A DNA stretch of 59,535 nucleotides from Lyngbya sp. HA4199-MV5. GTDB lineage: Bacteria > Cyanobacteriota > Cyanobacteriia > Leptolyngbyales > Leptolyngbyaceae. The stretch spans positions 1 through 59,535 of the forward strand of contig JAHHHL010000041.1 of NCBI GenBank assembly GCA_019359375.1, in the 5' to 3' direction. The translations under genes were made by a program, and so were the position numbers. Below the pieces are notes generated by a model. It made no database searches and was not told the origin of the DNA. It worked only from the letters and a program-made list of their open reading frames with translations. Shown in pieces: positions 9,088 through 17,152 of the stretch. Position 1 is the stretch's first letter, and every line of letters starts with the position of its first letter.

Positions 9088-9317
9088 TGATGTATCAAGA
9101 TGCAATCGTAGAAGAAATTCACAGAATTCGCGAAGAGTATTCACAGTCATTCAATCATGATTTGAAAGCTATCTTTGCCGATTTGCAAAGGCAGCAAGCT
9201 GAAAGTGGTAGACAAGTTGTAAACCTATCGCGAAAGCGCGGTCTAACAACACGTTGGAGTGGACGAGCGAAAGATTTTGGTGGGGAGGCAAAAGACACTA
9301 GCCGCCGCTCACCTTAG
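9087..9317 (+). CDS. Small antitoxin-like partner of the PIN protein
   Basis: A 76-residue protein starting one base inside the toxin's stop codon; a second ATG follows at once. Residues 1-50 (YQDAIVEEIHRIREEYSQSF, then DLKAIFADLQRQQAESG) form charged amphipathic helices like the short antitoxins paired with this PIN family, and VVNLS looks like their usual ending. The last 25 residues (from RGLTTRW) are translated from an attC-like inverted repeat rather than from antitoxin sequence, so the original stop has probably been lost. Antitoxin function is inferred from position and size. Confidence 0.65.
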   Translation: MMYQDAIVEEIHRIREEYSQSFNHDLKAIFADLQRQQAESGRQVVNLSRKRGLTTRWSGRAKDFGGEAKDTSRRSP

Positions 9318-9326
9318 CCGTCAGGC
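9241..9326. repeat. attC-like (integron-type) recombination site
   Basis: An 86-base imperfect inverted repeat bounded by GTCTAAC (9241-9247) and GTCAGGC (9320-9326). These match the RYYYAAC and GTTRRRY core boxes of integron attC sites, the second with one mismatch. The arms (ACGTTGGAGTGGACG against CCGCCGCTCACCTTAGC) pair with a one-base offset, as the bulged attC stem requires. Read on the minus strand the 3' core is a perfect GTTRRRY (GTTAGAC), which would assign the site to the kinase-like gene; read on the plus strand it follows the toxin pair. No integrase gene is in the window. Confidence 0.55.
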
Positions 9327-9866
9327 ATGTGTACGCTCTTCACCGTTAGTCTCATCTTTGATCGATGCGAAAAATTGTGCAATTTGGGCTGTCGATCGAA
9401 GGTGATAAACCCGTTTAGTCGGTAGCACCTGCTCAATATACTCACGATCTTTTGGGGTCAAGTATTTGTGACAGAGATAAAGCGCGCGGTAGCTATTGAG
9501 TGAGCTTTTTAAGATTGGACTCTTTTCTGGTCAGCCTGCTGGTGGTTTGAAATACCCTGTGATCAGTCGCTTTGTCACCCACCAGAAATGCAGATGGATT
9601 GGTAGATCGATATAAACCAAATTATCGGCTTGCTCAAGTCGTAGCCAGATGGTTTCGATCGAGCCAAAGCCGTCAATGATCCAACGATCGGTCGCGAGAA
9701 TGTCTTGATGAAGGCGCTGATACTCTTCTGGCGGAACCTCAGATCCCCCTGGCTGGAATTTAATTTTGTCCAAAATGTAGAGCGGCAATCCAGTCATTTC
9801 CGCTAACTTCTTGCTTAGCGTTGATTTACCACCGCCAGCGTTACCAAAGACAGCTACTTTTTTCAT
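9321..9866 (-). pseudogene. P-loop nucleotide kinase-like protein, broken by an in-frame TGA
   Basis: The first 111 codons encode an adenylate-kinase-like P-loop protein of the 'DNA topology modulation' type: Walker A GNAGGGKST (8-16), the YILDKIKFQPG substrate loop and RWIIDGF. A TGA (9533-9531) follows PPAG, exactly where relatives have Gly-Trp-Pro. After the TGA the same frame continues for 69 more codons (PEKSPILKSSLNSYRALYL, then HKYLTPKDREYIEQV), matching the family's C-terminus, to a stop at 9323-9321 inside the attC-like site. One TGG-to-TGA change explains this; a sequencing error or a truncated but active protein are alternatives. It starts 8 bases from the end of the response-regulator gene. 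Confidence 0.75.
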
Positions 9867-9874
9867 GTCCCGTC

Positions 9875-10531
9875 TCAGCCCGAATTTTCCAGAAGCGGTA
9901 GAAACGAATTGGCATACAGGGCTGCCTGGGTGCGATCGCGCAAATGCAGACGGCTCAGAATATTGGTGACGTAGTTTTTAACCGTGCTTTCGGCAATGTG
10001 GAGCGATTCGGCAATTTCACGATTGCTGGCTCCAGCGGCGATGAGGCAGATCACTTCACGTTCTCTGGGCGTGAGTTCGGCTAACTCTTGAGGCAGGGCG
10101 ATCGGCTCAGAGGCTACGATCGGGGTTGAGAAAGCTTTTTCGAGTAACCCCGGTCCTAGTTGCGTATAGCCCCGATGCACCAAACGAATGGCAAGCGCCA
10201 ACTCTTCGGAGGGCGTATCTTTGAGCAAGTAGCCATTTGCTCCCACGCGCATCGCTTGCGACACGTATTCGTCATCATCAAAGGTGGTCAACACCAGCAC
10301 TTTGGTGTTGGCAAAGGTTTGCGTGATGGTCTGGGTAGCGGCGACTCCATCCATACCGGGCATACGGATGTCCATCAGCACCACATCGGGCTGGAGCATT
10401 TCCACTTGCTGTAGGGCGGTTTGACCATTCTCTGCTTCACCCACAATTTGCAAGTCCGGTTTGGCTTCCAGCAGACTCCGCAAACCCTGGCGAATGATGG
10501 TCTGGTCGTCAACGAGCAAGACTCGAATCAT
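9875..10531 (-). CDS. NarL/FixJ-family response regulator
   Basis: A 218-residue regulator: receiver domain with phosphoacceptor D54 ([12 protein letters not shown]) and acidic pocket VDD (8-9), then a LuxR-type helix-turn-helix ([20 protein letters not shown], then [15 protein letters not shown]). It probably binds DNA when phosphorylated by the adjacent kinase. The frame extends 14 codons further upstream, but the ATG at 10531 gives the standard [10 protein letters not shown] start and overlaps the kinase stop codon as ATGA, so the two are translationally coupled. Target genes are not evident. Confidence 0.92.
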   Translation of the reverse strand: MIRVLLVDDQTIIRQGLRSLLEAKPDLQIVGEAENGQTALQQVEMLQPDVVLMDIRMPGMDGVAATQTITQTFANTKVLVLTTFDDDEYVSQAMRVGANGYLLKDTPSEELALAIRLVHRGYTQLGPGLLEKAFSTPIVASEPIALPQELAELTPREREVICLIAAGASNREIAESLHIAESTVKNYVTNILSRLHLRDRTQAALYANSFLPLLENSG

Positions 10532-11760
10532 AGTGCATGCCTCGACAAAGGAATTACCGCCGCAATCTGACAACCTGTTTGAGGCTGGCTGCTAATAGAA
10601 AACTGCCCACCTAACACAACCGATCGCTCTCGCATACCTTTTAAGCCGAAGCCCGTCGTGTTTTGATCCGGGTTGAAGCCATGCCCATTATCTTCTACCC
10701 GCAAATGAATGCCATCTGGTTTTTCCCAAAGGTGTAAGGAGACCTGGGTTGCCGCCGCGTGTTTGGCAATGTTGGTCAGCGCTTCTTGCAGGATACGGTA
10801 AATCGCCGTGCTCACATCGTTGGATAGCGGCGATCGTAGCTCCGTGATGACTGCTGGTGTGATATCTGTGCTTTGTTGAAAGCTTTTGACCAGGTGCGCG
10901 ATCGCCAGTTCCAGTGGCTTACCTTGTAAGGGATCTGACCGCAGCGTTGCCACCGATTGCCGTACTTCGTGTAAAGCACCAGCCCCTAGCTGTCTCGCTT
11001 CCGTAAGAAACGATCGTGTTTTCTCCCCCTCTGACGGCAAAAAGAGAAGAGCATTTTCAAGCTGAATGCTTTGCGCAGTGAGCAAATGCCCTAACGAGTC
11101 ATGAATTTCGCGGGCAATGCGGTTCCGTTCTTGCAGGGTTGCTTGATTTTCGATGCGGAGGGCGTACTGGCGGAGTTGCTCGTTTGCAGCGGTCAGTTGC
11201 TCCCGACTCTGGCGTTCTGACAACAGCGCATTGACCAGCAGCAGCACAAACACCAGTGTGAGACCAAAGGTGAGTGTGGCATTAAGCTTCAGCGTCCAGA
11301 TCATGTTGCCATCAAATTCTGGCGGCAAAGGTCTTCCGCCGTGTCCCCTTGGTATCACGACTCGGAAAAAAATCGTTAAGACAAAGGAAACAAACGCCAA
11401 ACCAGCAACGACTAGACGACCTTGTGGCTGAAACATGGTGCAACTGCGAATTGCGATAACGAGGTAGAGGAGCGGAAAAAGCCCGACTGCCCCTTTCGCG
11501 AGTGGCAAGAGAAACGCAATCAACCCAAATTCAAGCCCTGTGTAGAGTAGCTTTGCAAGCAGATCTTTTCTGGGAACGCGAAGTCCCATCAGCCCTAGCA
11601 CGACAATAATCGGGAGCGCGATCAGGGGTGCTGGCTCAAACCGATTCATGGGGTTGGGCACAGTTTCTGTCAACATTGCAATGCCCAGTAAGATCCACTC
11701 CAGGTAGAGCAGCAGCCGAAAGAAGTTGCGTTGCGTTGGCACCAACTGTTTCACAGACAT
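10528..11760 (-). CDS. NarL-type sensor histidine kinase
   Basis: A 410-residue membrane sensor. The first 190 residues hold about six hydrophobic segments with only short loops, so sensing is probably within the membrane. A short coiled coil leads to the HisKA_3 dimerisation box [20 protein letters not shown] with phospho-His H220. The ATPase domain has [10 protein letters not shown] (N box), VEDNGHGF (G1) and [10 protein letters not shown] (G2). The layout resembles DesK/LiaS-type kinases that respond to membrane state; the signal here is unknown. It is first in an operon with the response regulator at 9875. Confidence 0.9.
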   Translation of the reverse strand: MSVKQLVPTQRNFFRLLLYLEWILLGIAMLTETVPNPMNRFEPAPLIALPIIVVLGLMGLRVPRKDLLAKLLYTGLEFGLIAFLLPLAKGAVGLFPLLYLVIAIRSCTMFQPQGRLVVAGLAFVSFVLTIFFRVVIPRGHGGRPLPPEFDGNMIWTLKLNATLTFGLTLVFVLLLVNALLSERQSREQLTAANEQLRQYALRIENQATLQERNRIAREIHDSLGHLLTAQSIQLENALLFLPSEGEKTRSFLTEARQLGAGALHEVRQSVATLRSDPLQGKPLELAIAHLVKSFQQSTDITPAVITELRSPLSNDVSTAIYRILQEALTNIAKHAAATQVSLHLWEKPDGIHLRVEDNGHGFNPDQNTTGFGLKGMRERSVVLGGQFSISSQPQTGCQIAAVIPLSRHAL

Positions 11761-12077
11761 GAGCGATGAGCAGGTTAATCGACTTTCTTGAGCAGGTGAG
11801 ATTTCGCCTGGGCAGGTAGGGGTAGGGTAGAGGGTTTGGCACTATGCACAGAGTGATCATGGCTATACCTCTCCACACTGTATGCCACGATCGATCGCCA
11901 CGACTAGACGCTTACGTCACGCTTAAATCCCGATCGGTATGACTATAGTCCCAAGGCGGAGTAGTACTTCAGGGCGAGGTCGTTCAGGACTTTCGCTTCA
12001 TGTGCGTCTGCTTGCACCTCTCTAAGATGAACTCACAGATTCAATCAGCCCAAGGTTGAATTTGTAGAGGTGCTCAC
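11761..12077. other. Divergent intergenic region, no gene seen
   Basis: 317 bases between the kinase start and the small exported protein. It must hold two divergent promoters. I see no convincing ORF, hairpin terminator or repeat tract. Confidence 0.5.
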
Positions 12078-12479
12078 ATGAAGCTGATCGTTTGCGCGAT
12101 CGGTGTGCTAGTGGTTACGGGGGCTATCTCTTTGGCGATCGCCCCCGTTTTGTCACTTGCCCAACCCGCTGATCCATTTAGCCTCCTTGATCGATCGAAT
12201 CTTACGCCTAGATCAGAGCCAACCGATCACCTGATCCAAATGGATGACCAGGCACAATTGGCTCTGAAAGCCATTCTGACACCAGCGCAACGAAAGCAGC
12301 TTGAGAACGATTTAGAACGCGATGGCATTCGTCCTACGGCGCTCACTGCACTCAACCTTTCTCCAAATCAGCAAACAGAGTTACTGCAAATTTTGATGTC
12401 GGTCGAGCAGCCACCAGCCGATGTGCTAACGCCAGAGCAAATTGAGCAGGTGCGGCGATCGCTGCCCTTTCAGTTTTGA
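12078..12479 (+). CDS. Small exported protein with LTxxQ-like motifs
   Basis: A 133-residue protein with a signal peptide: MKLIVCAIGVLVVTGAIS, then a hydrophobic stretch ending at the likely cleavage site LSLAQP. The mature part is helical and carries three LTxxQ-type motifs (LTPAQRKQL, LSPNQQTEL, LTPEQIEQV), reminiscent of the Spy/CpxP periplasmic chaperone family. That resemblance is weak and based only on motif form, so function stays open. GAGG lies nine bases before the ATG. It is monocistronic and divergent from the two-component operon, which might regulate it. Confidence 0.6.
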   Translation: MKLIVCAIGVLVVTGAISLAIAPVLSLAQPADPFSLLDRSNLTPRSEPTDHLIQMDDQAQLALKAILTPAQRKQLENDLERDGIRPTALTALNLSPNQQTELLQILMSVEQPPADVLTPEQIEQVRRSLPFQF

Positions 12480-12600
12480 GGAAGGGTTAGGGAAGGCAAG
12501 GGAGCAAAGGGAGCGGAGGAAGCAAGGGAGGTGGGGAAAGGCTAAAGGCTAAAGGCTGAAGGCTAAAAACCTATTCCCTGTCCCCTGTCTCTCCTGCCTT
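12480..12600. repeat. Purine-rich and AAGGCTA heptamer tract
   Basis: Begins right after the stop codon with AGGGAGC/GGAAGCA-like units and continues as AAGGCTA/AAGGCTG repeats, then a CCTGTCC pyrimidine tract. No coding potential is seen. Confidence 0.65.
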
Positions 12601-12690
12601 CCATACACGATCGCTCTTTTAGACCCTGCGACAGAATTCTCAAAGGTGTTGTAATGGTTGAGAGAAGACCCTCCCCACACATCACCAGAG

Positions 12691-13038
12691 ATGCCAGACT
12701 GTCCTCTTTGCCACCAGCCTGTCGAGCCACACGCGATCGCCTGTCCCCATTGCCGCACGCCGCTTAAAGCGCATGGTCATCCAGGGATGCCGCTGCATCG
12801 ATCGACGGGAGGGGAGCCGCTCTGCCTGACCTGTACCTATGATGCAGATGATACCTGCACGTTTCCTAAGCGCCCTACCGCGATGGACTGTACGCTGTAT
12901 GACGATGTACGAAAACCGCTTAAAGATGTTCAGTATAAAAGCAGCTTTCACCTGAACACCTGGTTAAGACGGAATGCTGGTTTGCTGGCGCTGATCGGTT
13001 TGGTGCTGCTTAGCCTGATGGTGGTTCTACTTCGGTAA
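12691..13038 (+). CDS. Zinc-ribbon protein with a C-terminal membrane anchor
   Basis: A 115-residue protein opening with a zinc ribbon (CPLCHQP, then CPHCRTP), followed by a second cysteine cluster (CLTCTYDADDTC) and ending in one transmembrane helix (LLALIGLVLLSLMVVLL) with a single terminal Arg. Such proteins are common and uncharacterised in cyanobacteria. The frame is open from a TTG at 12658, but the ATG at 12691 puts the first CxxC at the N-terminus, as in other double-zinc-ribbon proteins. Function unknown; a membrane-tethered metal or nucleic-acid binding role is possible. Confidence 0.65.
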   Translation: MPDCPLCHQPVEPHAIACPHCRTPLKAHGHPGMPLHRSTGGEPLCLTCTYDADDTCTFPKRPTAMDCTLYDDVRKPLKDVQYKSSFHLNTWLRRNAGLLALIGLVLLSLMVVLLR

Positions 13039-13060
13039 GAGTTCTACTTTGGTAAGGAGC

Positions 13061-13157
13061 GCGAACTTAATCAGGTGTAATTCTGTCTGTAGGGACGCTA
13101 CCTGTAACGTCCCTACAGAGGGGAAGTGGTTCAGGTTAATTAGTCCACGATCCTAAG
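13061..13157. repeat. Dispersed repeat A, uninterrupted copy
   Basis: About 97 bases, over 85% identical by eye to the outer parts of 30880-31076. It contains an 11-bp inverted repeat (CTGTAGGGACG / CGTCCCTACAG) around a 10-base loop. This copy lacks the 98-bp insertion present in the other, so it shows the pre-insertion state. Non-coding; probably a MITE-like element. Confidence 0.7.
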
Positions 13158-13213
13158 AGAAACTGACACTCAATGAACTCTGTGCTGAGTGATCTAAACA
13201 ACTCCACCAACGT

Positions 13214-14056
13214 TTAGTAATGAAACGGAATAGTTGCTAAGGGTAAACAGACCAGCAGCAGCCACAGCCAGCCCCACACGGTTGAAGGCTGAAGCTCTTC
13301 CTGTGCAGCAAGCAGCGCATCAATGCGTTCTTCCAATCGATTACGAGGGGTGGCAGTGCTAAAGGCAGCACAGATCCCTTCAGAGTAAAGTTCAGGTGCT
13401 TTCACCATTTGGAGCAGCGACTCGGCGAGCAGGAGTGGATCAGCCGTTTGCGCCGCCCAGCGATCGGCTCGGCGTTCTCGTAGCAACAGCAGTTCTTGCC
13501 ATAGCGACTCGGTTTGCGGCAACCAGTTCGTCAGGCGACGCAGCCAGCCCAGCCAGAAAAACCAGAAGGTGTCGCGGTAGTGAGCATGGGCTTGCTCATG
13601 GGTCAAAACGGCTTCCAGGTGCTCCGTCTCAAAAGAGTCTAACAAGCCTTGACTGACCACCAGCTCAGATTGCCAGAAGCCAACCTGGGCAATAAAGGGA
13701 ATAGGGGTCTCTAACAGACGAGCTTGCTGTCCTTGCACCATTCGCTGTGGGTAGCTGCGTACCTGCTGGAGCGATCGCTGTCCTTCTAGCAGCAGTTTCA
13801 GAGCCAGAGTGACGGCAACTGTAAGGAAACCGATCGCGAGAGTATAGCTAAACCAACCTTCCCACCAGCGCACCATTTGACCTTGTGATCCCATGCACAC
13901 AAGCGCGATCGCCGTTGTCAGCAACAGCAGCGGTGGCAGTAGGAAAAGACCCAGCGATCGCTGCCAGCGCTGTTGACAGGTGCCATCTACACGCAATGAC
14001 AACAGCCGCAGCCCCCATGCGCCAAACAGCCCCAAAAACAACAGGGTTAAATGCAT
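13214..14056 (-). CDS. BlaR1/MecR1-like M56 family membrane metallopeptidase
   Basis: A 280-residue protein with about four hydrophobic segments and a zinc-protease motif HEQAH (H153, E154, H157) in AVLTHEQAHAHYRD. It lacks the extracellular penicillin-binding sensor domain of BlaR1, so beta-lactam sensing is not implied. The ATG shares one base with the stop of the upstream BlaI-like repressor (TAATG), so the pair is co-translated. In the classical system the peptidase triggers loss of the repressor; the same logic is likely here with an unknown signal. Confidence 0.8.
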   Translation of the reverse strand: MHLTLLFLGLFGAWGLRLLSLRVDGTCQQRWQRSLGLFLLPPLLLLTTAIALVCMGSQGQMVRWWEGWFSYTLAIGFLTVAVTLALKLLLEGQRSLQQVRSYPQRMVQGQQARLLETPIPFIAQVGFWQSELVVSQGLLDSFETEHLEAVLTHEQAHAHYRDTFWFFWLGWLRRLTNWLPQTESLWQELLLLRERRADRWAAQTADPLLLAESLLQMVKAPELYSEGICAAFSTATPRNRLEERIDALLAAQEELQPSTVWGWLWLLLVCLPLATIPFHY

Positions 14057-14475
14057 TACTGTTCCTCCCTGGCTTTGCGAACATCGCGGAGTTTCTGAGC
14101 GATCGCTTCAAGTTGATCCACGCTGGACTGATCCAAACTGTCGGCAAAGGCGGCGACCACATCGGGATTGCCAACAGCCAAAAACTGATTGAGCTGCTCA
14201 TACGCTTTGAGCGCCTGGGCGTGTTCTTTTGTCACCAACGCCTTCCAGGTGTAGACTCGGTTTTGTCGATCGCACACCAGCCAGCCTTTCTGCGTGAGCC
14301 GCTGAAGAATCGTCGTGACGGAGGTATACGCCAACTCGCGCTCTGGATCGGACAAGATGCGATCGTGGACATCCTTCACGGCAACGCTGCCGAGTTCCCA
14401 AACAATATGCAAAATTTCACTCTCTAAGGGACCAAGCGAAAGGTGCTTGGGGCGATAGTTGGGTAAAGGAGTCAT
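14056..14475 (-). CDS. BlaI/MecI/CopY-family transcriptional repressor
   Basis: A 139-residue winged-helix repressor: LGPLESEILHIVWELGSVAV, then YTSVTTILQRLTQKGWLV, the recognition-helix and wing region typical of BlaI, followed by a helical dimerisation tail. It is the first gene of a two-gene unit with the M56 peptidase. By family logic it represses its own operon and perhaps others until cleaved or removed; I could not pick out a clear TACA-N-TGTA operator upstream. Start ATG at 14475 gives MTPLPNYRPKHL. Confidence 0.85.
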   Translation of the reverse strand: MTPLPNYRPKHLSLGPLESEILHIVWELGSVAVKDVHDRILSDPERELAYTSVTTILQRLTQKGWLVCDRQNRVYTWKALVTKEHAQALKAYEQLNQFLAVGNPDVVAAFADSLDQSSVDQLEAIAQKLRDVRKAREEQ

Positions 14476-14764
14476 TGAGCGCTATGAAAGCAGAACAAGA
14501 AGCTCACCCTAGTCTACCGCTACTTGGTAACGTTGCAAAAAGCGGTTGGAGTAGCCAGAAGACGTAAAGCAACCGGGGAGTCAGTACCACTGATTGAGTG
14601 GTCGTGCGATCGATCGCTGTCTGTTAAGTAGCGATCGCATTGCTACACGCCAGTAGTGATAAATTAAGCGTCTACGAAACCACTGATCCCAAAGCACTCA
14701 TCTCAAACCCGCGAGCTATTCAACCTTACCGATACCCCAAAACACACCAGGATCCCAAAACACT

Positions 14765-16018
14765 ATGAGCCTATCGACGCTAATTCTGGTAGCGCTGGGA
14801 GCAGGCATTCTGTTTGGCGCTGTGCTCAACGGCTTCTTTGCCGTAGCTATTGAGCCAGTCAACGGGTATCTGCTGGCTCCGATCGGAGAAGCGTTCTTGC
14901 GGCTCATTCAATTTGTGGTCGTGCCGATCGTATTTTCCTCGATGATTTTGGGGCTAACGCGGATTCAAAATGCGGCTCAGGTGGGACGATATGCCATCAA
15001 GCTCATCATGAGCTACGTCGTGACTAGCGCGATCGCGGTTTGCCTGGGCATGCTGTTAGCCATGCTGTTGCAGCCTGGAGTGGGGATGACGGGCTTTATC
15101 GTCGCCAGTGGGGTGCAGCAAGCGCAAAGTCAGTCGCTGGTGGCATGGCTCGTGAGTCTGATTCCGGTAAATCCGCTAGAAGCGTTGAGTAGTGGTAACT
15201 TGCTCCAAACGATCGTCTCCGCCGCGCTCATTGGTGCGGGGATTCAACTGGTCGGGGCAAAAGCAACCCCGTTTGTGGCGTGGATTGAAAGCTGCTACGC
15301 CATTTTTGAGAAGATTCTGGCGCTCATTCTGTATACGGCTCCTTTGGGGGTTTTTGCGCTTATTAGCTCCGTGATTGCCGTTGAAGGGTTGGCGATCGTT
15401 GCGAGGCTGCTTGTCTACGTGTTGGGCTTGATCCTTGGCTCACTCCTGATGATTGGGCTGTATGCCGTGATTTTGTCTGCGCTGAAAGCAAAGCCCGTGC
15501 ATTATTTTCGCAGTTTGCTGCCAGCCTTATCGTTAGCGTTTGGGACGGCCAGTTCTAATGCGGCGCTGCCGATCGCGTTGCAGAATGTGCAAGAAGACTA
15601 TGGCTTAGCCGAAGAGATTGCCAGCTTTGCCATTCCCCTGGGTACGGCGTTGAAGCGCGATGGCTCGGCGATTTTGCAAGGGTTCAATGCGCTGTTTATT
15701 GCTCAGGTGTATCAGGTGCCCATCACGGTACCGCTGGTGCTGGCGATCGCGCTCAGTTCCTTACTCGTCTCGTTCAGCACGCCTGGTGTCCCTGGCTCTG
15801 GCATTATCACGATGACAACGGTGCTGAGTGCCGCAGGCTTGCCGTTAGAAGGCGTTGCGATCGTGGCGGGAGTCGATCGGTTGGTGGATGGCATTAAAAC
15901 TGTTTTGAATGTGGTTGGCAATACGACGAATGCTATTGTCTTAAGCCGTTGGGAACACCATGAATTGCCTCAACCAACGCTATCGAGTGAGGGGGGAGGA
16001 GTGAGGAGTGAGGGGTGA
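14765..16018 (+). CDS. Dicarboxylate/amino acid:cation symporter (SDF/DAACS family)
   Basis: A 417-residue inner-membrane transporter taking up dicarboxylates or acidic amino acids with Na+ or H+. Family landmarks: eight or so hydrophobic segments, the serine-rich re-entrant loop FGTASSNAALPIAL, the KRDGSAILQG segment, and late re-entrant PGVPGSGI. Position and motif variants do not allow glutamate, serine or malate to be chosen. The last dozen residues (SSEGGGVRSEG) are encoded by GGGGAGGAGTGAGGAGTGAG heptamers that continue to the stop, so the natural C-terminus has probably been extended by repeat growth. Confidence 0.9.
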   Translation: MSLSTLILVALGAGILFGAVLNGFFAVAIEPVNGYLLAPIGEAFLRLIQFVVVPIVFSSMILGLTRIQNAAQVGRYAIKLIMSYVVTSAIAVCLGMLLAMLLQPGVGMTGFIVASGVQQAQSQSLVAWLVSLIPVNPLEALSSGNLLQTIVSAALIGAGIQLVGAKATPFVAWIESCYAIFEKILALILYTAPLGVFALISSVIAVEGLAIVARLLVYVLGLILGSLLMIGLYAVILSALKAKPVHYFRSLLPALSLAFGTASSNAALPIALQNVQEDYGLAEEIASFAIPLGTALKRDGSAILQGFNALFIAQVYQVPITVPLVLAIALSSLLVSFSTPGVPGSGIITMTTVLSAAGLPLEGVAIVAGVDRLVDGIKTVLNVVGNTTNAIVLSRWEHHELPQPTLSSEGGGVRSEG

Positions 16019-16188
16019 GCTTGCTTGTAACTTTTCTGGTGTGCTTGTAGGTTTTTACACCTAAAGATCGCGGACTCAATAAGATCGAACCTTTAGTCTT
16101 CTGGAGGGGCGAACGACCGTCCGCCCGTACAAGAAAGTAGCGAAGTTATTTAATTCTCATTCCTAAGAACTCTTGGCTTGTCACCCGC

Positions 16189-16506
16189 TCAAGGTTCGAT
16201 CGCTTGGAGAATGGTGTTGAGCAAACCGGGAAAGCGATCGTCTAAATCGTCACGGCGCAAAGAGTTCATGTGCTGTGTTCCTTCTTTGCGGCTGCACACA
16301 ACACCAGACTCGCGCAGCACTTTGAAATGATGAGACAGTGTAGACTTGGCAATCTGCACTTTGAGCGCATCACAGCAGGTTAGCTCACCCTTTTCAGCCA
16401 GTCGCCTCACAATCTCTAAACGCACCGGATCCCCCAGTGCATACAGAACGCCTGCCAGCGAAAGATCTTTTTTATCAGGATGATATAGCAGCCTCATAGT
16501 TGTCAT
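16189..16506 (-). CDS. ArsR-family transcriptional regulator
   Basis: A 105-residue winged-helix protein: YALGDPVRLEIVRRLAEKGE, then KSTLSHHFKVLRESGVV (recognition helix) and a short wing. Cysteines C44 and C45 (ELTCCDAL) and C72 (GVVCSRKE) could be redox or metal responsive, but the classical ArsR CVCDLC site is absent. It is divergent from thioredoxin with only 70 bases between the start codons, and an inverted repeat in that gap is a likely operator for both. Control of trxA in response to redox state or a reactive ligand is inference. Confidence 0.85.
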   Translation of the reverse strand: MTTMRLLYHPDKKDLSLAGVLYALGDPVRLEIVRRLAEKGELTCCDALKVQIAKSTLSHHFKVLRESGVVCSRKEGTQHMNSLRRDDLDDRFPGLLNTILQAIEP

Positions 16507-16536
16507 TATGGCACAGAACGCGCTATCGTTTAATTA

Positions 16537-16551
16537 TTCGAGTTTCTCGAA
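16537..16551. promoter_or_regulatory. Palindromic operator between arsR and trxA
   Basis: TTCGAG-TTT-CTCGAA is a perfect 6-bp inverted repeat with a 3-base spacer; imperfect symmetry extends outward (AATTATTCGAG against AATAGTTCGAG). It is 26 bases before the thioredoxin start and 31 before the regulator start, well placed for repression of both. Confidence 0.6.
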
Positions 16552-16576
16552 CTATTGAAATACAAGGAGGAAGACC

Positions 16577-16906
16577 ATGTCTTCTATCGCTGCCGTTACC
16601 GATACCACCTTCCAGCAGGAAGTAATCACGAGCGAACTGCCCGTACTGGTCGATTTTTGGGCACCGTGGTGTGGTCCCTGTCGCATGGTGGGACCGATCG
16701 TGGATGAAGTCGCCGCTCAATATGCTGGACAGGTGAAAGTCGTCAAGCTGAATACAGATGACAACCCTGCTATTGCCAGTCACTATGGTATCCGCAGCAT
16801 TCCAACCTTGATCCTGTTCAAAGCTGGTCAGACGATCGAGACCATTGTTGGCGCTGTTCCGAAGGCAACGCTCTCAGAAACGCTAGCGAAGCATCTCCAG
16901 GCATGA
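16577..16906 (+). CDS. trxA: Thioredoxin
   Basis: A 109-residue cytosolic disulfide reductase with the active site WCGPC (C32, C35), cis-proline in RSIPTLILF and the usual [18 protein letters not shown] block. Cyanobacteria have several thioredoxins; this one is close to the m/TrxA type. A strong ribosome site AAGGAGG lies seven bases before the ATG. The divergent ArsR regulator and the shared palindrome suggest it is an inducible rather than the housekeeping copy. Confidence 0.93.
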   Translation: MSSIAAVTDTTFQQEVITSELPVLVDFWAPWCGPCRMVGPIVDEVAAQYAGQVKVVKLNTDDNPAIASHYGIRSIPTLILFKAGQTIETIVGAVPKATLSETLAKHLQA

Positions 16907-17050
16907 AGGAGCGTGGGGTGATTCTCACTGCCAAACATCGACGGTGAGCCGCTCCGGTTTGAACCGCTGCTTTTCACTACCCCCACGATCGCGCGCTGGC
17001 TGTAAAACATTGCTTAGGATCGTGGGTTAAATAACACCGGAAACTCAAGC

Positions 17051-17122
17051 GTAAGGGTTTAGCAGTCGGCAGGTGCGCCCTTGGTCATCGCAACGAGCGT
17101 TGCCCGCCTGCTAAACCCCTAC
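17051..17122. repeat. Long hairpin between trxA and dnaE
   Basis: GTAAGGGTTTAGCAG (17051-17065) pairs with CTGCTAAACCCCTAC (17108-17122), 14 of 15 positions, around a 42-base interior that is itself partly self-complementary. It lies in the convergent gap after both genes. There is no U-tract, so it looks more like a MITE-type repeat than an intrinsic terminator. Confidence 0.55.
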
Positions 17123-17152
17123 AGATTATCGGTTTTATTTAGTTCTCTCTCC

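Noticed and set aside
13214-14475. BlaI/BlaR1 pair considered as a beta-lactam resistance locus
   Set aside because: No beta-lactamase nearby and the peptidase has no penicillin-binding domain; a general signalling pair is more likely.
17051-17122. Hairpin considered as a dnaE/trxA terminator
   Set aside because: Interior is over 40 bases and no U-tract follows on either strand; repeat-type hairpin is a better fit.
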